Source: an uncultured Alphaproteobacteria bacterium
GTDB taxonomy: Bacteria; Pseudomonadota; Alphaproteobacteria; UBA8366; JADFVY01
Assembly (NCBI GenBank): GCA_947259795.1
Contig: CAMYNJ010000131.1
Location: 8,790 to 59,713 of the forward strand
Direction: 5' to 3'
DNA length: 50,924 nt
In this document: piece by piece, positions 7,606 through 14,483 of the stretch
Layout: every line of letters begins with the position of its first letter
How positions within the stretch are numbered: the first letter of the stretch is position 1
Program-made: the position numbers and the translations under genes
Notes under the pieces: generated by a model
Databases searched by the model: none
What the model saw: the letters and a program-made list of their open reading frames with translations, nothing else
Told to the model about the DNA's origin: nothing

Positions 7606-8091
7606 CTATTCGATGATGATCAGAGGATCGCCGAATTCCACCGGCTGGGCGTCCGACACGATAATCGCTTTGACGGTGCCACCGCGCGGCGCCGCGATCG
7701 GGTTCATCACCTTCATGGCCTCGATGATCATCAGCGTATCGCCTTCCTTCACCTGGTCGCCGGCGGAAACGAAATGGTCGGCGCCCGGCGAGGGGGAAAG
7801 ATAGACGGTGCCGACCATGGGCGAGCTGACGGTTCCCGGATGTTCCGCCGCAGTCTCGGCCGCCGGCGCGGGCGCCGCTGCTGCTGCCGGCGCGGCCGCC
7901 GCGGTCGCCGAAGCCGGCGCGGCCTGCGCCATTGCGGGGGCCGCCGCGGCCACGACATGGGTCTGCTTGGAAAGCCTGAGCGTGCTGCCGCCCTGCGTCA
8001 GTTCCACCTCGGTAAGGCCGGTATCCGACATGATCTGCGCAATTTCGCCGATCAGCGTGCTGTTGAAGTCGGCTGTCTTCTTTGTTGGCAT
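7606..8091 (-). CDS. accB: Acetyl-CoA carboxylase biotin carboxyl carrier protein
   Basis: A 161-aa carrier subunit of acetyl-CoA carboxylase. The short N-terminal part (residues 1-45) is followed by an Ala/Pro-rich flexible linker of about 40 residues, then the biotinyl domain from about residue 88 (SSPMVGTVYLSPSPG). The biotin-accepting lysine lies in the IEAMKVMNPI motif, at about residue 127. BirA biotinylates this lysine; AccC carboxylates the biotin and AccA/AccD move the carboxyl group to acetyl-CoA. The gene lies between aroQ (14 bases upstream) and accC (12 bases downstream), the aroQ-accB-accC order common in alphaproteobacteria. Confidence 0.97.
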   Translation of the reverse strand: MPTKKTADFNSTLIGEIAQIMSDTGLTEVELTQGGSTLRLSKQTHVVAAAAPAMAQAAPASATAAAAPAAAAAPAPAAETAAEHPGTVSSPMVGTVYLSPSPGADHFVSAGDQVKEGDTLMIIEAMKVMNPIAAPRGGTVKAIIVSDAQPVEFGDPLIIIE

Positions 8092-8105
8092 GATTGTCCT
8101 GCTGA

Positions 8106-8549
8106 TTAGTCCAAGATTTCGGCCATGGCGTCGAGTGCCAGACTATAGCCCTTCGCGCCGAAGCCGCAAATAATGCCCTTCGCCAGCGGCGAAAGCCAGG
8201 AATGATGGCGGAATTCCTCGCGCGCGAAAACATTGGAAAGGTGCAATTCGATGAAGGGCACTTCCGCCGCTGTCAGCGCGTCGGGAATGGCGATGGAGGT
8301 GTGGGTGTAGGCGCCGGCATTCAGGACGATCCCGGCCTGTGAGCCGCGCGCCTCCTGAATCCAGGTCACCAGCTCGCCCTCGTGGTTCGACTGCCGGCAG
8401 GTCACGGCCAGGCCCAGCGCCTCGCCATGCCTGGCGCAGGCGGCTTCGATATCGGCCAGCGTCCCGCTGCCGTAGATCGCCGGCTCCCGCATCCCCAGCA
8501 TGTTCAGATTGGGGCCGTTGAGCACCAGCACCTTTTTTTGCCCGGCCAA
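8106..8549 (-). CDS. aroQ: Type II 3-dehydroquinate dehydratase
   Basis: A 147-aa enzyme of the shikimate pathway that dehydrates 3-dehydroquinate to 3-dehydroshikimate, normally a dodecamer. The signature [17 protein letters not shown] lies at residues about 12-28 with the catalytic tyrosine, then QSNHEGELV, the NAGAYTHTS motif and the ELHLSN motif with the active-site His. The frame is open upstream to an ATG at 8603, but TTG at 8549 is preferred: GGGGGA lies about 7 bases upstream on the minus strand, and it gives the typical type II length. It is the first gene of the aroQ-accB-accC operon. Confidence 0.95.
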   Translation of the reverse strand: MAGQKKVLVLNGPNLNMLGMREPAIYGSGTLADIEAACARHGEALGLAVTCRQSNHEGELVTWIQEARGSQAGIVLNAGAYTHTSIAIPDALTAAEVPFIELHLSNVFAREEFRHHSWLSPLAKGIICGFGAKGYSLALDAMAEILD

Positions 8550-8745
8550 GAAAGAATCCCCCGAAATTTCCCTCGCGCCCTTATACCATGCCCGTCCCGG
8601 CACGCAATCGCCTGCGCATGGTCAAGCCTGGGAATGCTGGAAAGCCTGTGCAGCGCATCGGTGTAACCATCGGCCTTGCGTTACGGGGCGTTCGGGATTA
8701 CCCGTTGGGTCTCTGTTGCGCTGCAATATCGAAGGATGATCAAAC

Positions 8746-9528
8746 ATGCTGAAGGGGAAGGTCGCCCTGGTCACGGGCTCCACGAGCGGGATCGGGCTGG
8801 CCATGGCGCGGGCGCTGGCGGCCAAGGGCGCGGATATCATGCTAAACGGCTTTGGCGATGAAGGCGAGATCGAGGCGATCCGGGCCGGCATCGCCGACGA
8901 GTTCGGAATCGGCGCGGCCTACAACGCCGCCGACATGAGCAGCGGCGAGGAATGCGCCGGGCTGGTCCGCGCGGCCCGGGCGGAACTGGGCGACTGCGAT
9001 ATCCTGGTCAACAATGCCGGTATCCAGCATACCGCGCCGATCGAGGAATTCCCCGTCGAGCGCTGGGAAGCGATCATCGCCATCAACCTGTCGCAGTCCT
9101 TCCACACCATCCGCGCCGCGCTGCCCGGCATGTACGAGAAGGGCTGGGGGCGGATCGTCAATATCGCCTCGGTCCACGGCCGCGTCGCCTCGGTCAACAA
9201 GGCGGCCTATGTGGCGGCCAAGCACGGGCTGGTCGGGCTGACCAAGGTGGTGGCGCTGGAGGCCGCGGGCCGCGGCGTCACCTGCAACGCCATTTGCCCG
9301 GGCTGGGTGCTGACGCCGCTGATCCAGGCGCAGGTCGATCTCCGCGCCACCGAGAAGGGCCTGACCCAGGAAGAGGCCAAGGCCGACCTGCTGGCCGAAA
9401 AACAGCCGTCCAAACAGTTCGCCACTACCGAACAGGTCGGCGGCCTCGCGGCCTTCCTCTGCTCCCCGGCAGCCGACCAGATCACCGGCCAGGAACTCGG
9501 CATCGACGGCGGCTGGACGGCGCAATAG
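8746..9528 (+). CDS. bdhA: 3-hydroxybutyrate dehydrogenase (short-chain dehydrogenase)
   Basis: A 260-aa classical short-chain dehydrogenase. It has the NAD-binding TGSTSGIG motif (residues 10-17), NNAG near 89-92, and the catalytic Ser142, Tyr155 and Lys159 (YVAAK). The region around HGRVASVNKAAYVAAKHG, the CPGWVLTPL loop and the C-terminal GQELGIDGGWTAQ match D-3-hydroxybutyrate dehydrogenases, which oxidise (R)-3-hydroxybutyrate to acetoacetate with NAD+. It acts in the cytosol and in these bacteria helps use poly-hydroxybutyrate stores. It is transcribed alone, away from aroQ. Another SDR specificity cannot be fully excluded, but the match is strong. Confidence 0.9.
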   Translation: MLKGKVALVTGSTSGIGLAMARALAAKGADIMLNGFGDEGEIEAIRAGIADEFGIGAAYNAADMSSGEECAGLVRAARAELGDCDILVNNAGIQHTAPIEEFPVERWEAIIAINLSQSFHTIRAALPGMYEKGWGRIVNIASVHGRVASVNKAAYVAAKHGLVGLTKVVALEAAGRGVTCNAICPGWVLTPLIQAQVDLRATEKGLTQEEAKADLLAEKQPSKQFATTEQVGGLAAFLCSPAADQITGQELGIDGGWTAQ

Positions 9529-9588
9529 AGACAAATCCGTATGCGACCGCGGTCTCCTTGCCGAGGCCGGCGGGAACCATGCGAAAGC

Positions 9589-10425
9589 CTATGATTTCCG
9601 CCGGTTTATGGCGTAGGAACCGGCCTTGCCGCGCAACGGCTGCAGCAGCAGCCGGTCGAGCCATAGCTCGCGCCCGTCCCGGAACTGTTCGATGCCGATG
9701 GTCATGGCTTCATGGCCGGCGGCGGGCTGGTCGCGGTAGGTGCCGAACAGCCGGTCCCAGACCGACAGGTTGAAGCCGAAATTGCTGTTTGTCTCGTTCG
9801 GCGAAATCGAATGATGGACCCGGTGCATGTCTGGGGTGACGACGAACAGCCGCAGCACGCGGTCGACCGGCAGGGGGATCTTGGCGTTGGCGTGGTTGAA
9901 CATCGCCATCCCGTTCAATAGCGCCTCGAACACCAGCACGGCGGCCGCCGACGGGCCCAGCGCCGCGATCACCATGAACTTGATGCCCATCGACAGCAGG
10001 ATTTCGACCGGATGGAAACGAGAGCCGGTGGTGACGTCGAAATCCAGGTCCTGGTGATGCATGCGGTGCAGCCGCCACAGCAGCGGCGCCGCATGAAACA
10101 GCATATGCTGGAGATAGATGGCGAGATCCAGGACCGCCACCGCGATCAGGAATTCGATCCAGCCCGGCAGGCCGAGAAGCCCCATCAGGCCCAGCTCGGC
10201 GCCATGGACGGTGGCCGCGAATTCGATAGCGGCGACGGGAAAGGCAATACGCAGGATAACGGTGTTCAGCGCGACCATGACGATATTGCTGGGCCAGCGT
10301 TGCAGCCGCCCGAAGGAGCGCGCGCGGCGTGGCGCCAGCGCCTCCCAGGCTGCCATCGCGGCGAAGACGCCCAGGAAGATCGAAAGCCTGATGGGCTGTT
10401 CGTTGGCTAGAAGGAATTCGTCCAT
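9589..10425 (-). CDS. Sterol desaturase / fatty acid hydroxylase family protein
   Basis: A 278-aa membrane enzyme with about four hydrophobic segments and the histidine clusters of the non-haem di-iron hydroxylase family: QHMLFH (about residue 110), HRMHH (about 125), a HANAK segment (about 187) and HRVHHS (about 218). These bind two irons and activate O2 to hydroxylate or desaturate a lipid. The substrate cannot be told from sequence. The start is ATG 10425; the frame stays open further upstream only because it runs antisense through the next gene in another frame. It lies 20 bases downstream of the EamA gene and probably shares its transcript. It converges on bdhA with a 60-base gap. Confidence 0.85.
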   Translation of the reverse strand: MDEFLLANEQPIRLSIFLGVFAAMAAWEALAPRRARSFGRLQRWPSNIVMVALNTVILRIAFPVAAIEFAATVHGAELGLMGLLGLPGWIEFLIAVAVLDLAIYLQHMLFHAAPLLWRLHRMHHQDLDFDVTTGSRFHPVEILLSMGIKFMVIAALGPSAAAVLVFEALLNGMAMFNHANAKIPLPVDRVLRLFVVTPDMHRVHHSISPNETNSNFGFNLSVWDRLFGTYRDQPAAGHEAMTIGIEQFRDGRELWLDRLLLQPLRGKAGSYAINRRKS

Positions 10426-10445
10426 GGTCCGCTCAATCGGTTGTC

Positions 10446-11342
10446 TCAGTCTGGTGGTACGGCCTGCGGGGCGGCTGGCGCCTCCCCGCTCTTGCGCAGC
10501 TGGCGGTATAATATAAGGCCGACGCCCGCCAGTACCAGCGCCGCCCCGCCCAGCGTCCGGTTGGTCGGCGATTCGTCCAGCAGCAGCACCGCGGAAATGG
10601 TGGTGGCGACCGGCAGCAGCAGCAGAAAGGGCATGACATGGCTGACCGGGTGGCGGGCGACCAGGCGAAACCACAGGCCATAACCGAAGGCGGTCATCAC
10701 CAGGCCGAGATAGATCACCGTTCCCCAGCCCAGCATGTCGGCGTTGGCCAGGGCCTCCCTGTGGCCGTCTTCCAGCAGCAGGGACGCGACGAATAACTGC
10801 GGTGCGGTGAAGACCGCGACCCAGGCGATCAACTGAAATCCGCCCAGCGAATTGCCCAGCTTCTTGACCAGTATGTTTCCCCAGGCCCAGGTCATCGCCC
10901 CGCCCATGACCAGGAAGAACGGCGTCAGGTCGTCCTGCACGCCCGGCTGGCCGGCGATCAGCATAATCCCGGCGAAGGCCACGGCCATGCCGCCGATGCG
11001 CCACCATCCCATGCGGTCGCCCAGGAAAATCGCCGCCAGCAGCGTTGCGAAGGGGACTTCCATCTGGATAACGACGATCGCCAGCGAGGCGTCGAGGCCG
11101 TCCAGCCCGGTGAAGGTGAGGCTGTACTGAACGGCGCCGATGACCACGGAAATCAGGAAGATCCGCCGCATCAGGCCGACCGGTGGTTTGACGAACCAGA
11201 CCAGCGCCAGGGCCGTTACCGTAAAGCGCAGCGCGATCAGCATGATCGGCGGAAACTGGTCCATGCCCGCCTTGGCCAGGGCGAACCCCATGCCCCAGGT
11301 GACGGCGACGGTGACGCCGAGAAGAAAATCGAGCGGTTTCAT
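10446..11342 (-). CDS. EamA/DMT-family inner membrane transporter
   Basis: A 298-aa protein with ten predicted membrane segments in two repeated EamA halves (about residues 5-135 and 145-280). The first half begins with LLGVTVAVTWGMGFALAK and the second has GGAMTWAWGNILVKKLG, the usual EamA repeat starts; LDESPTNRTLGGAALVLAGV is the typical end-of-repeat motif. Members of the drug/metabolite transporter superfamily often export amino acids or other small metabolites; the substrate here is unknown. The gene is first of a two-gene leftward unit with the hydroxylase. Upstream lies a predicted RNA ending in an intrinsic terminator about 60 bases before the ATG, so attenuation of this gene is possible. 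Confidence 0.88.
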   Translation of the reverse strand: MKPLDFLLGVTVAVTWGMGFALAKAGMDQFPPIMLIALRFTVTALALVWFVKPPVGLMRRIFLISVVIGAVQYSLTFTGLDGLDASLAIVVIQMEVPFATLLAAIFLGDRMGWWRIGGMAVAFAGIMLIAGQPGVQDDLTPFFLVMGGAMTWAWGNILVKKLGNSLGGFQLIAWVAVFTAPQLFVASLLLEDGHREALANADMLGWGTVIYLGLVMTAFGYGLWFRLVARHPVSHVMPFLLLLPVATTISAVLLLDESPTNRTLGGAALVLAGVGLILYRQLRKSGEAPAAPQAVPPD

Positions 11343-11403
11343 GGGGCAACGCTTCCCTTGTCAACGGTATGGCAGGCTACGTTGCGTAGCCGCATGCCGG
11401 AAA

Positions 11404-11430
11404 CAAAAAAAGCCGGGCGAAGCGCCCGGC
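11404..11430 (-). terminator. Intrinsic terminator, leftward, upstream of the EamA gene
   Basis: An 8-bp perfect GC stem, GCCGGGCG (11412-11419) with CGCCCGGC (11423-11430) and a 3-base loop, followed on the minus strand by seven Us (A-run 11405-11411). The orientation is clear because no U-run follows on the plus strand. It therefore ends a transcript coming from the right, before the EamA start codon. Confidence 0.85.
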
Positions 11431-11550
11431 ATGTGAAGTTTGAGAATCTTTTCCAAAGGAGAGAGATTTAATGTCGTAACTCAGTAATTTCGCTCACGTC
11501 ACTCGCTGTCCGATACCGTAGGGCGGACGTCGCCGCCCCCGAGTGGCGTT
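11404..11550 (-). ncRNA. Candidate small RNA or transcription-attenuating leader
   Basis: Predicted from structure, not homology. On the minus strand a promoter-like pair (11586-11557) precedes a region of about 147 bases that can fold into nested stems: CACTCG/CGAGTG (11500-11505 with 11540-11545) enclosing GGGCGG/CCGCCC (11521-11526 with 11533-11538). It then carries a pyrimidine tract, CTCTCTCCTTTGG (11465-11453), complementary to Shine-Dalgarno sequences, and ends in a strong intrinsic terminator (11430-11404). There is no long open frame on that strand. It could be a trans-acting small RNA pairing with ribosome-binding sites, or the regulated leader of the EamA gene, whose ATG is 60 bases beyond the terminator. 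Confidence 0.45.
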
Positions 11551-11563
11551 AATGAAATATTAA
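11549..11563. promoter_or_regulatory. CtrA-type binding box TTAA-N7-TTAA
   Basis: An exact TTAA (11549-11552), seven bases, TTAA (11560-11563). This is the full consensus of the alphaproteobacterial cell-cycle regulator CtrA. It overlaps the predicted -10 of the leftward RNA and lies about 150 bases before the rightward lipoprotein gene. Binding is inferred; a chance match is possible in this AT-rich patch. Confidence 0.5.
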
Positions 11564-11586
11564 CCCGGACCGGAAAATTAAAGCAA
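11557..11586 (-). promoter_or_regulatory. Predicted promoter of the leftward RNA
   Basis: Minus-strand TTGCTT (11586-11581), 18-base spacer, TAATAT (11562-11557). This would start RNA near base 11550. The -10 element lies inside the CtrA-type box. Moderate match to the sigma-70 consensus. Confidence 0.45.
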
Positions 11587-11710
11587 TTTGTATCGTATAA
11601 AGTACGAATAAAACTTTCGCTGAAATTACCGAAAATCCCTAATGGCTTGGCAAATTTGCAGGCGTGGGTTTATGCTGCGGCAACGGGGACATAATGTGGG
11701 GGACAGGTTG

Positions 11711-12073
11711 ATGACGATTGCACGTGGCATGGCGATGATCGGCGTTCTTGTGGTGGCGGCCTGCACGCCGATGTCGGAGCAGGGCTGGATTCGCATCAAG
11801 GGCGCAATGGTCGAATCCGACGGGCGTGAACTGAAGGAATGCCGCCTGGACCTTTGGGACGCCGCCACGGATCAGCGCAAGGTGGGGCAGAAAGTCGATG
11901 GCCGCTTCGATATCCAGGTCTATCCGGGCGATGCGGCGCAGAGCTATTATGTCACCGCCTCCTGTCCCGGCTTCAAGGAAGAGCACAAGCTGGGCCCGTG
12001 GGATACCGCCGGTCCGGACTGGAAGCAGCCGCTGGATCTGGGCGACATCATCTTCCGCCGCATCGGCGGCTGA
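11711..12073 (+). CDS. Small lipoprotein of unknown function
   Basis: A 120-aa protein. ATG 11711 is preferred to upstream in-frame starts because GGGGGACAGG precedes it and it gives a short lipoprotein signal: a hydrophobic stretch and the lipobox VVAAC, with the lipidated cysteine at residue 18. The mature part (about 30-115) looks like a beta-sandwich: IRIKGAMVESDGRELKECRLDLWDA, then DGRFDIQVYPGD and YYVTASCPGF. This pattern recalls carboxypeptidase-regulatory-like or transthyretin-like domains, but no family can be named with confidence. Two further cysteines (KEC, ASC) could form a disulfide. It is probably anchored in a membrane facing the periplasm. It converges on the frameshifted gene with a 9-base gap. 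Confidence 0.7.
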   Translation: MTIARGMAMIGVLVVAACTPMSEQGWIRIKGAMVESDGRELKECRLDLWDAATDQRKVGQKVDGRFDIQVYPGDAAQSYYVTASCPGFKEEHKLGPWDTAGPDWKQPLDLGDIIFRRIGG

Positions 12074-12082
12074 CTGCGGAAA

Positions 12083-13392
12083 TCATTGGCGTGGCACGGC
12101 GAGGACCCGGACGCGGGCGCGTCCGTCCTCGACGATCGTCATGGCCAGGCGGTCCGGGCCCAGGAAGCCGAGATGGCTGCGGGTGTAGGGCGCCATGTAG
12201 CGCCGGTAGATTTCGGCTCCGTCCGCCGCGCGAATAACGAATACCGCATCCGGGACGTCGCCGATCGACAGGTTGCGGGTTAAGCTGACGGCGATATAGC
12301 GGCCGCCCGGATCGGCCGATAGCGACGTGATCGACCGGCCCTTGGGTATTTCGTACAGCCCCTTGCCGGCGGGCAGTGACCAGGCGATGCGATAACGCTC
12401 GGCCTCGCGATAGCCATCCCAGACCACCCAGCCGCCATCCAGTAGCCGGATGTTGTTGCCGAAGCTGTCGAAGCCTTCGGGTCTCAACGGCGCGCCCATG
12501 ACGGCGCCGTCCATGCCCACCCACAGCAGTTCGCGGTAATTGCGCAGGATATGGAACACGCCCTCGGCCAGGCTGAAATCCAGTAGCCGCGGGTTGGCGT
12601 AGGGCGCCAGCCGCAGTTTGATCCGCCGTTCGCGATCAGCAAATGCGCCGCGATTTGCCCGTCGCCGCCGCGCCGGATTTCCAACCAGGCCACGGCTCCG
12701 CCATCGACGTCGACCACGGGCTGCCAGTGATCGACCCCGTCCGGCGGCGCCAGCTCGACGGCACCCGGCGCGTCGGCACGGAAATACCGGTGGTCGAATA
12801 TGCCGTCGCCTTCGCGGTCGAGCCGGTAATGCATGGTTCCGCCGCCGGTGACATAGCCGATGCCGCCGCGCGCGCCGGGGAAGAACAGCTTGCGCGAGGC
12901 CACGCTGCAGGCCGCTCCCTTCAGCAGGCCGTAGCCATTTCCCTCGTCCATCCTGAGCCAGATTTCGCCGGCCCGCTCCAGCGCCAGGGTGATGCCGGTC
13001 GGCAGGCCGGTCGTCGAGGCATCCATGATTTCGCATTCGGCCGGCCAGTCGCCGATTTCCGGCCTGGTGTCGGCCTCGATCAGGAAGCGTTTCGGGATCT
13101 CGATCATGTAGCCGATATTCAGCAACCAGAGACCCGCCGGGATCGCGGGCGCCAGCAGCAGCCACCGCCTGCGTCGCCCGGCGAGGATCCAGAGAAACAG
13201 GGTAAAGGCGGCGGCCTGCAGGACGATCGCGAGCCCCGCATCCATGGCCATCCACAGGGGCTCTCGATCGCTATACCCGCCGATAAATTCCGCCCACAGG
13301 GCCAGTCCCAGAAGAGTGCCGCCATGGGCGTGGATTACGGGCAGCAGATGGATCAGAAAGGAAAGCAGAAAGGCGGTCAGGGCCCGTTTCAT
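12083..13392 (-). pseudogene. Membrane-anchored hypothetical protein, frameshifted
   Basis: Two overlapping minus-strand frames together make one protein. The first (from ATG 13392) has three or four membrane segments in residues 1-110 (MKRALTAFLLSFLIHLLPV ... LLAPAIPAGLWLLNIGYMI), then a soluble domain. It remains sensible to LLIANGG near base 12622, after which it turns into low-complexity Cys/Trp/Ser sequence. The neighbouring frame becomes sensible from IKLRLAPYANPRLLDFS (about 12621) and runs to a stop at 12083, with propeller-like strands (GGWVVWDGY, GRYIAVSLTRN). One inserted base at about 12622-12624 would join them into about 436 residues. So either the gene carries a 1-base deletion or the sequence has an error. 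The function is unknown. Thirteen bases separate it from the upstream 131-aa gene, suggesting an operon. Confidence 0.7.
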
Positions 13393-13405
13393 GCGCCGTT
13401 ACGGC

Positions 13406-13801
13406 CTATTGCGCCAACTTGCAGAGGCCTGACTGGCAGTAGGCCTTGGGCGGGATATCGCTTTGCGGGTTGCCGGCACATTCCATCTGCGGCGATTCCT
13501 CGACCAGCGCGATCATGTGATCGTAATAGGCCGTGGCGTCATCCAGATGCCTGTCGTTGATCGCAACCCATGAATCGCAGGGTGCGCGGATTGCGGCGCA
13601 TCTGTCGCCGCTGTCGCAACTGGCCCATGTCTGGTCATAGCGCGGCCGCTCGCTGAAGGCGCCGATATCGTAAAGGTACCAGGCCCCGATCAACAACATG
13701 GCGGCCAGGGCTGCTCCCAGCACGGCGAGGAATTTCTTTTGCCCCGCCGTCATTGGCGGGGGCGCGGGTTCCGGTGGATCGATCAGATTGCCTTCGGACA
13801 T
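13406..13801 (-). CDS. Single-pass membrane protein with Cys-rich periplasmic part
   Basis: A 131-aa protein of unknown family. Residues 1-25 are Pro-rich and cytoplasmic, residues about 25-47 form one membrane segment (FLAVLGAALAAMLLIGAWYL), and the remainder is probably periplasmic with seven cysteines: ASC, RCAAIRAPC, MEC, AYC, GLC among them. The even spacing suggests disulfides. It ends QSGLCKLAQ. It lies directly upstream of, and probably in an operon with, the frameshifted membrane gene. I recognise no domain. The start at 13801 is the first ATG after an upstream stop. Confidence 0.7.
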   Translation of the reverse strand: MSEGNLIDPPEPAPPPMTAGQKKFLAVLGAALAAMLLIGAWYLYDIGAFSERPRYDQTWASCDSGDRCAAIRAPCDSWVAINDRHLDDATAYYDHMIALVEESPQMECAGNPQSDIPPKAYCQSGLCKLAQ

Positions 13802-13993
13802 GTCAGATCAATGCGTTGCCGTTCGAGTCGGCGTTGAATGTACCACAAATCTGCCTTTGCCCGCAGCTATGCGCTTGACGACATGCTGCACTGCAAAAAC
13901 TACATTTTTCAGCTCCGCTGAAAGGGTATATACAGACAATAGAGCATTAGGCGGCCAAAAATTTGTGGCAACGTTATTTTTTGGAGATAGAAA

Positions 13994-14152
13994 ATGACTG
14001 ACAAGAATATTCAGAGCCGGCCGGGCGTAATTGGCCCGGTGGGCGCCATCGCCACGGTTCCCGGCGAATTCATTTCCATCGCCATTTTTGAGACGGTGCA
14101 GGGTGCCTGTCGCCTGGGCGGCAAGCTCGCGCGTAGCTTGCGCCGCTCGTAA
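13994..14152 (+). CDS. Small 52-aa protein of unknown function
   Basis: A short open frame with a good ribosome site: GGAG at 13983-13986, 7 bases before ATG 13994. The product starts MTDKNIQSRPGVIGPVGAIA, has a hydrophobic middle (VPGEFISIAIFETVQG) and a basic tail (GKLARSLRRS), so it may associate with the membrane. It contains a single Cys at residue 39. An AT-rich stretch with TATATA lies about 60 bases upstream. A GC hairpin with a 12-base loop (14172-14178 with 14191-14197) follows 20 bases after the stop but has no T-run. The same frame stays open and looks coding after the TAA (see findings). No family recognised. Confidence 0.45.
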   Translation: MTDKNIQSRPGVIGPVGAIATVPGEFISIAIFETVQGACRLGGKLARSLRRS

Positions 14153-14483
14153 GAAGGTAGAAGGACGCCGGGCCGGGCATCAGATCTTAAGCCCGGCTTA
14201 CCCTGGTATTTCGGGTTCGGCTTCAGCCTGTCGTGGCTGACTTTCCCGACCCTCGCCCAGACACCGCCAGACTGATCCCGTCCCAGCAGGCCGGCGGCGC
14301 CGCGTCGGCGAAACCCGTTGTCAATAACCTTCCCGTCCAGCAAACCTCCCATCCGAATTGCCCGGTGCCACTGGCATGCTCATGGCTTGAAGGGCGGCCA
14401 TTGGGAGCGGCTTGCGTATTGCGTATATATGATAAGGTCCGGCCCGGGCCGAATCGCTGGCCTGACCGGTTGTGGAGAGCCCC
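14153..14483. other. 331-base region without a confident gene
   Basis: Holds the GCCGGGC/GCCCGGC hairpin at 14172-14197, a start-less open stretch in the frame of the small upstream protein (14153-14275), and an AT-rich TATATATGATAA patch at about 14424-14435 that may belong to the S9 peptidase promoter. Opposite-strand open frames here lack a ribosome site and coding character. Nothing else is seen. Confidence 0.5.

Noticed and set aside
7849-7945. Ala/Pro-coding low-complexity run in accB
   Set aside because: It is the normal flexible linker of biotin carrier proteins.
6211-8109. 632-aa open frame on the plus strand through accC and accB
   Set aside because: It is the antisense of accC/accB, composed of His/Asp/Arg-rich non-protein-like sequence; high-GC DNA often leaves such frames open.
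9589-11364. 591-aa minus-strand frame spanning hydroxylase and EamA genes
   Set aside because: Only the last 278 codons encode the hydroxylase; the upstream part is EamA DNA read in the wrong frame.
11458-11479. AAGGAGAGAG followed by ATG TCG TAA on the plus strand
   Set aside because: A two-residue frame is unlikely to matter; the stretch is better explained as the complement of an anti-Shine-Dalgarno tract in the leftward RNA.
14011-14352. 113-aa minus-strand frame near the small ORF
   Set aside because: No ribosome site, Arg/Pro/Gly-rich, and overlaps the better supported small plus-strand gene.
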